NCBI GenBank assembly: GCA_964573725.1
Contig: CAZNLJ010000007.1
Coordinates: 90,307-154,306, forward strand
Length of the DNA stretch: 64,000 nt
Source of the DNA: UBA6168 sp964573725
Lineage (GTDB): Bacteria > Bacteroidota > Bacteroidia > Chitinophagales > Saprospiraceae
Direction of reading: 5' to 3'
Made by a program: the position numbers and the translations under genes. The notes under the pieces were generated by a model. The model did no database searches. It had not been told where the DNA came from and saw only the letters and a list, made by a program, of their open reading frames with translations. Every line of letters begins with the position of its first letter. Position 1 is the stretch's first letter. Positions 44,757-54,951 of the stretch are shown piece after piece.

Positions 44757-46058
44757 ATGTCAGCAATCAACAGAAGGGACTTTATCCGCAAAGGTTCCGC
44801 CGCCTTGGCGACCATCGCCATTTTCCCTTCCGCCACCTGGGGTAACATCCGCAACGGCAAGCTCCGAACCGCCCACATCGGCGTGGGGGGCATGGGTAAG
44901 GATGACCTCGCCTCCATCGCTTCGCATGCGATGGTGGAGGTGACGGCCCTTTGCGATGTCGACAAGCACGCACTGGACGCCGCCTTGAAATCCTACCCCA
45001 AGGCCAAGGGTTTCGCCGACTATCGCAAGCTCTTCGATTCGGTCGGAAAAGATATCGATGCCGTCATCGTATCGACGCCGGACCATACCCATGCGCCGGC
45101 TTCCCTGCTGGCAATGGAATGGAACAAGCCCGTCTATTGCCAAAAACCGCTGACGCACCATGTCTCCGAAGCGCGCAAAGTGCGCCAAATCGCGGAGGAA
45201 AAGCGGCTGGTCACACAGATGGGTATCCAAATCCATTCCTTTAAGGAGTACCGTTCCGCCGTCCTCCTCATCCAACAAGGTCTGATCGGAAAGGTACACA
45301 CCGTCCGCGCCTGGTCGCCCAAGAATTGGGGCTACGACGGTGCCGCCCCGACCGGCAGCGACCCGGTGCCCGCTCATTTGAATTGGGACCTTTGGCTGGG
45401 TACGGCCGAGCGCAGACCTTACAAGGACAAAGTCTATCATCCCGGAAATTGGCGGAAACTTTTGGATTTCGGCTGCGGCACCTTGGGCGACATGGGTGTC
45501 CACATCTTCGATACGCCCTACACGGCCCTGGGGCTGGATGTCCCGTCGACGATTGTGACCAACTGCCGCCGCCCGACGGGCTTCGGCCATCCTGAGCACA
45601 ATGTCGTGACCTACGAGTTCAAAGGGACACCCTACACCACGGATACCCTCAAATGGGTCTGGTACGATGGTCCGGGAGCCCCGCCCGCCCATCCGGAGCT
45701 GATGCTGCCGGACGGGGACAAACTGCCGGAACAGGGCTCTATTTTCATCGGTGAAAAAGGCAGGCTGCTGGTCCCGCACTGGACTTTCCCGAAGCTTATC
45801 GTCGACGGGCGTTACGAGCCGGTAACCATGCCCGAACTTCCGGAGGCGGACCATTACCATCAATTCGTAGATGCAGCCATGGGCAAGGACCAGACCAGTG
45901 CGCCGTTTTCCTATGCCGCCCGCCTGACGGAGGCCATCCTGTTGGGGGTCGTGGCGAACCGGTTCCCGGATACCAAGCTGGACTGGAACAATGAGACGCA
46001 ACTTTTCGAACAAGCGGATGCGAACCGGTTCCTGCACTCCGAATACCGGCGGTTCTGA
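44757..46058 (+). CDS. Tat-exported Gfo/Idh/MocA oxidoreductase
   Basis: 433 residues. N-terminal twin-arginine signal (INRRDFIRKGSAALATIA), then a Rossmann domain with HIGVGGMGKDD and the DVDKHALDAA strand. STPDHTHAP, YCQKPLTHHVSEAR (catalytic-Lys EKP-type segment, here QKP) and GIQIHSFKEYRS follow. The C-terminal domain contains FGCGTLGDMGVHIFD. Tat-exported members of this family are common in Bacteroidota and act on sugars or glycosides outside the cytoplasm. It precedes the DUF4623/Sus region and may serve it. Single gene, closed by a GC-rich hairpin. Confidence 0.9.
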   Translation: MSAINRRDFIRKGSAALATIAIFPSATWGNIRNGKLRTAHIGVGGMGKDDLASIASHAMVEVTALCDVDKHALDAALKSYPKAKGFADYRKLFDSVGKDIDAVIVSTPDHTHAPASLLAMEWNKPVYCQKPLTHHVSEARKVRQIAEEKRLVTQMGIQIHSFKEYRSAVLLIQQGLIGKVHTVRAWSPKNWGYDGAAPTGSDPVPAHLNWDLWLGTAERRPYKDKVYHPGNWRKLLDFGCGTLGDMGVHIFDTPYTALGLDVPSTIVTNCRRPTGFGHPEHNVVTYEFKGTPYTTDTLKWVWYDGPGAPPAHPELMLPDGDKLPEQGSIFIGEKGRLLVPHWTFPKLIVDGRYEPVTMPELPEADHYHQFVDAAMGKDQTSAPFSYAARLTEAILLGVVANRFPDTKLDWNNETQLFEQADANRFLHSEYRRF

Positions 46059-46430
46059 CCCAACGTGTCGGGGTGGGGCCGGCGACCCGTTTCTGTTCCG
46101 GCCCCGCCCCTGCGTCGGGAATACGGTGCGTCCTTTTTATCCCCTACGCCGCCTTCAAGCGCACCCCATGATTCCAAGCGTCCTTTGTCGGGCGTGCGCA
46201 TGCTTGTAAAAATTACCTGCAGTATTATCCGACCGGCGTCCCCTTGGGTTCCGGCGTTTCCCTTGTTTTTCAAATTTCGAAAAACAGGTCACGGCGGAAC
46301 GCTTCACAGCGCCGGTTCATTTACCTCGGCACCCATGGTCCGCGACCGTGCCCTGTGGTGTCGACCGGATTGATTTTGTCCGACTGTCATTTGGATACAC
46401 TTTACTCATTTACTCACCAAACGCCTTTGT
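46059..46430. other. 372-base region before the DUF4623 array gene
   Basis: Contains the hairpin at 46070-46110. A TTTG at 46375-46378 precedes TACACTTT by 17 bases and could be a weak promoter for the gene at 46431. No gene is visible. Confidence 0.35.
46070..46110 (+). terminator. GC-rich hairpin behind the Gfo/Idh gene
   Basis: 13-base arms (46070-46082 and 46098-46110) pair completely with one G-U, around a 15-base loop, 12 bases past the stop. No T-tract follows, so it may be a processing stop or terminator of another kind. Confidence 0.5.
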
Positions 46431-49400
46431 ATGAAGCTTTTTCACTTGCTTTCTTCCCATTCGCTTTTGCTGGGCTTGGCGCTGATGCTGCTACCTGTAT
46501 CGGGCGGGAGCCAAACGGTGGATCCCATCGGGCCCGTCACAGGTATCCTGGACCAGACCCTGGCTTCCGGAAACCTGCCGGCGCTGATCGATAACGCCGG
46601 CAATAACCGGGGTGCCGGTTTCAACGGCACGCATGTATATGTGGCTTCCCGCCAAAACGGGAACCATGTCTACTTCTGGGATACCGATGATCCCGGTAAT
46701 GTCGGCGAGTTGGACCTGACCGGTGTCGCCGGTGGTACCTTTGTCCTCTCCGACCTAACCGTCTCCGGAAACCAGGTATTGGTCTCCAACATGGTGTTCG
46801 TCGGTGGTACTTTCAAGGTTTACCATTGGTCCGACAATACCGCCGCCCCGGCGGTGCTGCTGGAGTATCCGAACGCCCCGGCCCGCCTGGGGGATGNNNN
46901 NNNNNNNNNNNNNNNNNNNNNNNNNNNNNNNNNNNNNNNNNNNNNNNNNNNNNNNNNNNNNNNNNNNNNNNNNNNNNNNNNNNNNNNNNNNNNNNNTCAC
47001 CCTGTCCGACCTGACGGTGGCGGGGCCGCATGTGCTGGTGTCGAACATGGTGTTCGTCGGCGGCACGTTCAAGGTGTACCACTGGGCGGACAATGACGCC
47101 GCCCCGGCGGTGCTGCTGGAGTATCCGAACGCCCCGGCCCGCCTGGGGGATGCCATTACCGTCATCGGCGACCCGGGGACGACGGCGAAGCTGGTCGTCA
47201 GCGGACACGGATCGAAGGACTTCTACATCTGGGATATAGTAGGAGGGGCCATTCCGGAGACCACCCCCACCGTATTGACCCTGGACATGGTGGACCATGT
47301 CAATTTTGCCCGGATTACCCGTGCACCCGGAGCGGAGGACTATTACATCGCCAGCGGTCCGGCTTTCCGAATGCTGTTGCTGGACAGCGATTGGAACGTA
47401 GTGGACCAAGTGGACGGCAGTTTCTTCCCGGGATGGTCCATGAACATACAGTCGTTCGAATTTGCCGGTCGGCGCTTCCTCAGCTATGTCCATGTATCCA
47501 TCAGTCCGGATGTCGAGAACATATATTACGTGCTGGATATTTCGGAAGGAGCCACCTTCCCGGAAGCCGTAGCGGCGATGAAGACCAAGACCATCGACTT
47601 GCTCAATGCCCGGAGCGTGGGCTTTGGTACCGTTTCCAACGGCAACGCCAGTGTGGGGCACGATGTCGTGACCGATGCGTTCGGCAATGTCTGGGCCATG
47701 GCCTATTCGGCGGGTAACGGTTTCATCGTGGACCGGTACGGGGATGCATTGCCGCCGGAACCGGTGGATCCGCTGGTACCCGTATCGCTGGTATGGGACC
47801 AGACCCAAGCGGGCGGAAATCTTCCCGCCATCATTGATGCTGCAGGAAACAACCGCGGGGCCGGTTTCAACGGAGAATACGTCTTCGTGGCCTCGCGTCA
47901 GAACGGAGACCATGTCTACTATTGGACGGTCAACGACCTCGGATTGCCCCCGGCCGAGCTTGACCTGACGGGCATATCCGGTGGAACGTTCCCGGTGTCC
48001 GACCTGACGGTCGTAGCGGAGGACATATTCCTTTCCAACATGGTGTTCGTCGGTGGCACGTTCAAAGTGTACCATTGGAACGGCGTATCCGATATGCCGG
48101 AGGTATTGCTCGAATACCCCGATGCGCCGGCCCGCTTGGGAGATGCCATCACCGTGGTGGGCGATCCGCAGACCGCGGCGCAGCTGATTGTGAGCGGACA
48201 CGGCACCAAGGATTTCTACCGGTGGGATATTGTCAACGGAACCATACCGGATCCCAATCCGACGGTATACACCTTCGACAACGTGGACAACGTCAACTTT
48301 GCGCGTATCACGGCGGTACCCGGAAACGAGGGCTACTACATCGCCAGCGGTCCGGTATTCCGGATGTTGCTGTTGGACCAGGATTTCCAGGTAGTGGACC
48401 AGGTCGACGAAACCTTCTTCGGGGCTTGGCCGATGTATATCCAGGCTTTCGAATTCGGCGGTCGCCGGTTCCTCAGCTATGTGCATGTCAACATCAATCC
48501 GGTGGAGAACGAGCTGCGCGTACTGGATATCACCGCCGGTGCCGATATTGTGGAAGCGGTGGAGCTGATGAAAAGCAGTTCAGTATCCCTGCTCCAGGCC
48601 CATGGCGCCCAGATCGGTAACGTTTCCAATGGTAACGCCAGCGTCAGCCATGACCTGGTGACGGACACCCTGGGCAATATCTGGAGCATGTCCTATGCTG
48701 CGGGGAACGGCTTCCTCATCGAGCAATACGGAGATTCCGTAGCGCCGGTGTTTGCGGATCCCATCACCCCGGTGATACCGGTGGCGGATTACTCCCAGGC
48801 CGGTCAGAACCTCCCGGACATCATCAATACCGCCGGCAACAATCGCGGGGCCGGATTCAACGGGAACCATGTGTATGTCGCTTCGCGGCAGAACGGCGAC
48901 CATGTCTACTACTGGGAGGTAGCGAATCTCGGAGCCGGTCCCGCGGAATTGGACTTGGCGGGTGTATCCGGCGGAACCTTTACCCTGTCGGACGTGACCG
49001 TCACCGGCAACCATGTGTTTGTCTCGAACATGGCCTTTGTGGGGGGTGTCTTCAAGGTTTACCATTGGTCGGACAATGCGGGCGTATCTTCCGTCCTCCT
49101 GGAGTATCCCAATACGCCGGCCCGGTTGGGTGACGCCATCACGGTCATCGGGAATCCTGCCGACCAGGCTCATCTTTATGCCAGTGGTCATGGCACCAAG
49201 GACATTTACCGGTGGACCATCGAGAACGGCGTCATCAACAACACCACGCCGGAGGTCATCACTTTCGACCAGGTGGAGAACGTCAATTTCGCCCGGATCA
49301 CCGCCGCACCGGGACCGGAAGGATACCATTTGCTGAGCGGTCCCTTGTTCGGGGTAATGCTCCTGGATGCCGACCTCAACGTATTGGACGAGATCGGCCC

Positions 49401-49998
49401 CGATTTCTTCCAGCATTGGCCCATGTATGCCCAGGTATTCGATTTCGGAGGCAAGCGTTACCTGAGTTACGTCAAGGTGAACGCTAATCCGGCGGAGAAC
49501 GCCCTGCACCTGCTCGACATCACGGACGGAGCCGATTTGGCGGCGGCGTTCCTGTCACTCAAGTCGGTGCCATTGGCCAGCCGGCTGGCGCGGAACGTTT
49601 CGATCGGCGATGTCTCCAACGGCAATGCCAGTGTCAGTTTGGACCTGGTGCCGGATCCGCTCGGCAACATCTGGTGCATGGCCTACTCGGCCGGCAACGG
49701 TTTCATCATAGAGCAGTATGGAGATGAGATGACCGGTACCCGGGACGTGACGGCTGCCGAGGAAGGCCTGCTGTTGTTCCCGAACCCGACGGCATCGGTT
49801 TGTCATATCCGCGCCCGGTCCGCCATCGAAAGCGGATTCATCACCGACCTGACCGGCAAGGTGGTTGCGATGATCGCCATGGACAATCCGGCTGCACAGT
49901 TGTCGTTGGATGTTTCCGGCTTGTTGCCCGGAACCTACATTGTCCGGCTGGCTACCGGTGAGGGTATGGCGCATGCCAAACTGGTCATCAACCGATAA
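46431..49998 (+). CDS. T9SS-secreted protein with tandem DUF4623-type units, interrupted by an assembly gap
   Basis: The gene starts at 46431 with a signal peptide (HLLSSHSLLLGLALMLLPVS) and ends at 49998 with a T9SS type A sorting tail (LLFPNPTASVCHIRA to AHAKLVINR). In between are units of about 330 residues recurring at 990-993 bases: GNNRGAGFNG, VYVASRQNGDHVYYW, LSNMVFVGGTFKVYHW, EYPxAPARLGDAIT, GNASVSHDLVTDxLGNIW and AGNGFI. Unit starts are seen at 46521, 47767 and 48757, plus the unit partly lost in the gap. The frames before and after the 100 N differ by one base only because the gap length is a placeholder. Beta-rich; probably a surface-bound or released binding protein. The family's function is not known. 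Confidence 0.8.
46521..49735 (+). repeat. Tandem ~990-base coding repeats
   Basis: Anchor GATGCC/GACGCC in the ARLGDA motif occurs at 47149, 48142 and 49132 (steps of 993 and 990) and, before the gap, at 46893. Units diverge at third positions but some stretches are identical, which explains the assembly break. Confidence 0.85.
46897..46996. other. Assembly gap (100 N)
   Basis: Exactly 100 N, the usual placeholder for a gap of unknown size. It falls in near-identical tandem repeat DNA; the 50 or so bases before the gap (ending at 46896) reappear at about 47100-47152. Confidence 0.98.
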
Positions 49999-50018
49999 AT
50001 CAAAGGACCTGCATACGA

Positions 50019-50064
50019 CCGACGCCGGAGGATGCCACACGACCGTGTGGTGTCCTCCGGTCGG
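50019..50064 (+). terminator. Long hairpin between the DUF4623 array gene and susC
   Basis: CCGGAGGA and CCACAC (50025-50040) pair with GTGTGG and TCCTCCGG (50045-50060), with a TG/TG internal loop; an outer CCGA/TCGG extends it. It lies 20 bases past the stop. No T-tract. It may shape the level of downstream susC expression. Confidence 0.5.
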
Positions 50065-50195
50065 GTTGTGTGCCCTTCGGATACCGGCCGCTCCTATCGG
50101 TTTCCAAGCGACCGGAAATCCGGGGCGAAGCCATTCGCTGCTGCACCGGCCCAGGACAGCCGCTCGGAAGGAGCAGGAGCGAGGCGGTTCATATC

Positions 50196-53100
50196 ATGCA
50201 CCCATTTATGCGTCCAATCAAACAGCAATTCATTGCCTTCACCAGAAACTTATTCCTTCCCGTCGGGATTATCCTGTCACTTTCCCGACCCGGGCTAGCC
50301 CAGCAAGGGGAGGGTCCGGTACAGGGGTATGTCCTGAGCCGGGAAGGGGAGCCCTTGATCGGTGCTACCGTCGCTTCCAAATCGGATGCCGGGACGGGAA
50401 CCATCACGGACGTGGACGGCTATTTCCGATTGGCGGTCCGTCCGCCGGACACCCTGACGGTATCCTACATCGGATTTGTCCCGGTCGAATATCCGATAAA
50501 CCGGACCGGCGGAGACACCTTGCGCATCACCTTGAGCGAGGGGGGCATCGCCTTGGACGAAGTGGTGGTCACGGCATTGGGGATAGAGCGGAAAGAGAAG
50601 TCCCTCGGTTACTCCGCGCAACGGTTGGACGCTTCCGACATCGAGCGGAACAGCGACCCCAATTTTTTGAACAAATTATCCGGCCAGGTCGCCGGATTGC
50701 AAGTGAGTCCGTCCGCCAACGGTCCCGGCGGTTCGGTACGGGTGTTGATCCGCGGCTCCAGTTCGCTGACCGGGCAGGATGAGCCCATTTTCGTCATCGA
50801 CGGGGTGGTGGTCAGCAATACCGCCGGAAACAATGCGACCGGCAACGGGGGGCTCGACTACGGCAACGCCATGGGCAATCTCAATCCCGAGGACATCGCC
50901 TCGATCACCGTCCTGAAGGGGCCCGGTGCGGCTGCCTTGTACGGGTCCCTGGGGCAAAACGGCGCCATCGTCATCACCACCAAATCGGGGGCCACCAAGA
51001 AAGGAATCGGCGTCAGTTACGCCGCCGGGTACACGGTGGAACAACCGTTTTTGTTTCCCAATTTCCAGCAGGAATTCGGCCGCGGAGCCCGCGGTACCTA
51101 CACCCAGTTCAACCAGGACAGTTGGGGGCCGCGATACGATGGCCGGACGGTGACCAACTGGCGTGGGGAGGAGGTGGCCTACGAGCCGGTCACGGACCAG
51201 ATGCAATCCTTTTTCCGACCGGGACAGAGCCTGACCCACAACGTCGAGATAAGTTCCGGCGGCGATAAATCCACCACCCGACTGGCGTTCAATTCCCTGC
51301 GGTATACCAACACCATTCCCAACAGCGATTTGAGCCGGAGCAGCATCACCTTCCGGAACACGGCCAAGATGACCTCATTCCTGGACCTCGATGTCAAGGT
51401 GAACTACATCCGGCAGGAGGCATTCAACCGGTTGAACCTGGCGGGCTCTCCGGACAATCCGACGCGGTCCTTCTACATCATGCCGCGGTCCGTCCGGTTG
51501 TCCGAATTGCAGCCCTATATCGATGAAAACGGATTTCCCTACCTCTGGGACGGCCGGCAGACCGGCTCCTTCGACCAAAACCCCTACTGGGCGATCCGGC
51601 TGAACACCAATGAGGACATCCGAAGCAGGCTGATATCCTCGGCCCAATTGCGATTCCAACCTTTACCCTGGTTGACCGGCCATGTTCGGGCCGGTGGCGA
51701 CTACATCCTGGACCGTCGCCAGAGCCAGGTCGCCGAAAAAACCGCCTACAAGGTTTCGCCGGAAGCCTCCTTCAACATCGGGCTCACCAAACGTTATACC
51801 GGCAACTACGATTTCCTGGTGCGCGCCCAACACCGCTTCGGGGACTGGGACCTGAGTCTGAGCGGTGGCGGCAACCGGTTGGAGCAAAGGGTGGACGGCC
51901 TCAACGGGGCCGGCGACGGCCTCAACAATCCCGACCTGTACGTCGTCAACAACTTCGTGGAAACTTTCGCCAGTCAGGGAATCAGCAACAAGCGAATCAA
52001 TTCCTTGTACGCTTTCAGCGACATCGGGTACCGCGATTACCTGTACCTATCCCTGACCGCCCGGAATGACTGGTCCTCCACCTTGCCGCCGGGCAACAGG
52101 TCCTATTTTTACACCTCCGCCAACCTGAGTTGGGTACTGACCGATTGTTGGGACCGGCTGCTGCCCGGAATCCTGGATTTTGCCAAGCTTCGCTTGTCGT
52201 ATGCCAATGTCGGGAACGATACGGATCCCCACCGCCTCGACTTCGTATACGCCTCCACGACCGGACACCTCGGGCAACCGTTCACCAGGGTTCCGAGGGA
52301 ACGCCCGCCGCTCGGCTTGTTGCCGGAAAACACGCGCTCCCTGGAAGCAGGTACGGATATCCGGTTCTTCCAGGGAAGGCTGAACCTGGATTTCACCTGG
52401 TACCAGTCCAATACCTTCAACCAGATATTCGCCGCTCCGGTGGCATCATCCAGTGGTTTCGAGCGGGCGCTGATCAATGCCGGGGAGGTGCGCAATACCG
52501 GTATAGAGCTGCAGTTGCGGGCAAGTCCGCTCAAGCAAAAGACCAAAATCGCCTGGGACCTGACCCTCAACTACGCCCGCAACACCCCCACCGTGATTTC
52601 CCTGAACAAGGACGTGGACCGCTTGGTCTTGGCAGGGTCCGCGGCAGGACTCAGCATACAGGGGATCGCCGGCAACCGGAACGACCTGATCTTGGGGAAC
52701 CGGATGCTTCGGAATGCGGAGGGTACGCCGGTGCTCGATGAATTCGGGCTGCCGCAGGTCGAGATCGACGAAAACGGGAACAGTGTCTTCATCCTGGGGC
52801 ATGTACAACCCGATTTCACCGTTGGTATGCGCAACGGTTTCCGCTACAAACGATTGGAGTTCGGCTTCCTGTTGGACGCACAACTCGGAGGTTCCATCTA
52901 CAGCACTTCCCAGGCAACGGGATCTGCCCGGGGCACCCTCGACAATACCCTCGAAGGCAGGGACCAATGGTATCAGTCCGAAGCGGACCGCATCGAGCTG
53001 GGTTATTCCGCCAACGACTGGATCCCGACGGGCGGCTTGTTGGTGTCCGGTGTGGACGAGCAAGGAAATCCGGTCGAAAACAATTACGTAGACCCGCAAA

Positions 53101-53390
53101 GGTATTGGTCCAGAATGGCCGGTATAGACGAGAACTTCGTCTACGACGCCTCCTTCATCCGTTTGAACGAGGTATTCCTCGGGGTGGGTTTTCCGAAGGA
53201 ATGGTTGAAGAAAATCAGGCTCCAGCAGCTGGGAGCGTACTTTTTTGCCAACAATGTCGGATTCCTGCTTCGAAGGACACCCGGGTTCGCGCCGCAATCT
53301 TCCTTCTCCTCCGGAAAATCGCAGGGAATAGAATCATTTGCCTATCCCTTGACCCGGAGTTTCGGTGTCCGTCTGAATGTTTCCTTCTGA
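50196..53390 (+). CDS. SusC/RagA-type TonB-linked outer-membrane transporter
   Basis: 1064 residues from the ATG at 50196 (50208 also possible); signal peptide core FLPVGIILSLSRPGLA. Order: carboxypeptidase-regulatory-like domain (VQGYVLSREGEPLIGATV, about 30-110), the SusC segment ALDEVVVTALGIERKEKSLGY, the plug with GxVRVLIRGSSSLTG and PIFVIDGVVV, then the barrel ending FGVRLNVSF. It imports oligosaccharides or other ligands captured by the SusD partner that follows 47 bases later. The start chosen excludes 42 in-frame codons that do not look like protein. Confidence 0.93.
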   Translation: MHPFMRPIKQQFIAFTRNLFLPVGIILSLSRPGLAQQGEGPVQGYVLSREGEPLIGATVASKSDAGTGTITDVDGYFRLAVRPPDTLTVSYIGFVPVEYPINRTGGDTLRITLSEGGIALDEVVVTALGIERKEKSLGYSAQRLDASDIERNSDPNFLNKLSGQVAGLQVSPSANGPGGSVRVLIRGSSSLTGQDEPIFVIDGVVVSNTAGNNATGNGGLDYGNAMGNLNPEDIASITVLKGPGAAALYGSLGQNGAIVITTKSGATKKGIGVSYAAGYTVEQPFLFPNFQQEFGRGARGTYTQFNQDSWGPRYDGRTVTNWRGEEVAYEPVTDQMQSFFRPGQSLTHNVEISSGGDKSTTRLAFNSLRYTNTIPNSDLSRSSITFRNTAKMTSFLDLDVKVNYIRQEAFNRLNLAGSPDNPTRSFYIMPRSVRLSELQPYIDENGFPYLWDGRQTGSFDQNPYWAIRLNTNEDIRSRLISSAQLRFQPLPWLTGHVRAGGDYILDRRQSQVAEKTAYKVSPEASFNIGLTKRYTGNYDFLVRAQHRFGDWDLSLSGGGNRLEQRVDGLNGAGDGLNNPDLYVVNNFVETFASQGISNKRINSLYAFSDIGYRDYLYLSLTARNDWSSTLPPGNRSYFYTSANLSWVLTDCWDRLLPGILDFAKLRLSYANVGNDTDPHRLDFVYASTTGHLGQPFTRVPRERPPLGLLPENTRSLEAGTDIRFFQGRLNLDFTWYQSNTFNQIFAAPVASSSGFERALINAGEVRNTGIELQLRASPLKQKTKIAWDLTLNYARNTPTVISLNKDVDRLVLAGSAAGLSIQGIAGNRNDLILGNRMLRNAEGTPVLDEFGLPQVEIDENGNSVFILGHVQPDFTVGMRNGFRYKRLEFGFLLDAQLGGSIYSTSQATGSARGTLDNTLEGRDQWYQSEADRIELGYSANDWIPTGGLLVSGVDEQGNPVENNYVDPQRYWSRMAGIDENFVYDASFIRLNEVFLGVGFPKEWLKKIRLQQLGAYFFANNVGFLLRRTPGFAPQSSFSSGKSQGIESFAYPLTRSFGVRLNVSF

Positions 53391-53437
53391 CCCCTCTTGC
53401 CGGGGGAAGACCGGGGATTCAAAAAGCCTTACAGCAT

Positions 53438-54913
53438 ATGAAAAAAAACGTTCCTATCGGAATCATCCTATCGCTGGCGATGCTGGCGGGGAGCGGATGC
53501 GAAAAAGGGTTCGACGACCTGAACGTCAGTCCGACCGGTTCCATTACGACCGCTCCGGACGGGTTGTTTACCGTCGCCACCCAGCGGGGAAGTCTGACCT
53601 GGTTCATGTGGGACCGGGCCCAACGGCTGACCTGTAACCTATATGCCCAGTTCAATGCCATCGACCGGGGAATCGTCACGGACTACTACGATCCCTATCC
53701 GGGTGTTTTCAATGACATCTGGGACCGGAGTTACGGCGACCAGGACGCAGAGTTCGCCCCGATGTTCCACTGCCGACAGGCTGCCGGAATATCCGCCCAG
53801 CAGGGAAATCCGCACAAGGAGGGGATTGCCCGGATCTGGAACGTCTTCCTGTTCCAGCGGATGACGGACATGTTCGGGGATATTCCCTACCAGGCGGCAT
53901 TCACCGGTACCCAGCCGGCGTTCGACCGGCAGGAGGATATCTACCGGGATTTCCTGTCGGAAATACGGCAGGCAAAGGCCTTGCTGGCACAGCCCGGCAA
54001 CTATCCCTCCTTCGGGGCGGCGGACCTGATCTACCAGGGTGCGCGGGACAAGTGGGAGAAGTTCGCCAACACCTTGTTGGTCCGCATGGCCTTGCGGGTT
54101 CACAAAGTGGATCCGGTGCTCAGCCGGGAATTCATCGCCGCCATGGAGGACGGTCCGGTCATGGACAGCAACGACGACAGCAATGCCATGAAGTGGGATG
54201 CCATAGTCGCGAACATCTACTTTCGGAATCCGATCCTGGTGACCGAGGTTTTCGCCAACACCCGGATATCCCACACCATGGTGACGCGTTTGTCGGCGAC
54301 CAACGACCCGCGGCTGTCCCGTTATGCCAAACCGGCCCTGACGGATGGTGTGTACCGTGGGTTGGTCAACGGCCGGAATGCCTTGGATGAGGCCTCCAAG
54401 GACGATGCCTTTTTCGACCAATATTCCCGCTTGGGGGATGCTTTCCTGCAGGCCGACGGATATACCTACAACCTCCACTATCCGGAAGCCTGTTTCCTGA
54501 TGGCGGAAGCCGTATGGAAGGACCTGCTGCCGGGCGATGCGGCGGATTGGTATGAAAAGGGAATCCAGGCGGCCATGCAATTGTACGGCATCACCGACCA
54601 GGCCGTCATCGATGCCTACCGGCAACAGCCCGACATCGTGTTCGATCCGGCGCGTGCCATGGAACTGATACATACGCAGAAATGGATATCGTTGTGCATG
54701 AACGGAATAGAGGCCTGGATCGAGATCCGGCGCACCGGCTATCCGCAATTGGACCCGATCGAGTTCCCGGGAACGGTCAACAACGGCCAATATCCCCGAC
54801 GACTCATTTACTCAGATACGGAACGTGCCCTCAACGCGGCGCAGGTACAGGTCGCCATCGACCGGATGGGGGGAGACACCCAGCTGCAGCGTGTTTGGTG
54901 GGACGTGGAATGA
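53438..54913 (+). CDS. SusD/RagB-type outer-membrane lipoprotein
   Basis: 491 residues from the ATG at 53438, with signal and lipobox in LAMLAGSGCEKGF. The early DDLNVSPTGS, WNVFLFQRMTDMFGDIPY and KWISLCMNGIEAWIEIRRTGYP are marks of the SusD-like nutrient-binding family (the SusD-like_2 branch). It is the surface lid that captures substrate for the SusC transporter. Gene order susC-susD is classical. Helical TPR-like segments fill the chain. The ligand cannot be told from the sequence. Confidence 0.92.
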   Translation: MKKNVPIGIILSLAMLAGSGCEKGFDDLNVSPTGSITTAPDGLFTVATQRGSLTWFMWDRAQRLTCNLYAQFNAIDRGIVTDYYDPYPGVFNDIWDRSYGDQDAEFAPMFHCRQAAGISAQQGNPHKEGIARIWNVFLFQRMTDMFGDIPYQAAFTGTQPAFDRQEDIYRDFLSEIRQAKALLAQPGNYPSFGAADLIYQGARDKWEKFANTLLVRMALRVHKVDPVLSREFIAAMEDGPVMDSNDDSNAMKWDAIVANIYFRNPILVTEVFANTRISHTMVTRLSATNDPRLSRYAKPALTDGVYRGLVNGRNALDEASKDDAFFDQYSRLGDAFLQADGYTYNLHYPEACFLMAEAVWKDLLPGDAADWYEKGIQAAMQLYGITDQAVIDAYRQQPDIVFDPARAMELIHTQKWISLCMNGIEAWIEIRRTGYPQLDPIEFPGTVNNGQYPRRLIYSDTERALNAAQVQVAIDRMGGDTQLQRVWWDVE

Positions 54914-54951
54914 TTCGATACATCTTTCATCAAATATCAATTCGACTGATC

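Noticed and set aside
46896..46997. Apparent frameshift in the DUF4623 array gene
   Set aside because: Explained by the arbitrary 100-N placeholder; a real gap length divisible by three removes it.
46813..48486. 557-codon minus-strand frame across the assembly gap
   Set aside because: Antisense to the DUF4623 array and reads through N; an artefact of the periodic codon pattern.
53639..54790. 383-codon minus frame
   Set aside because: Antisense to susD; composition typical of a shadow.
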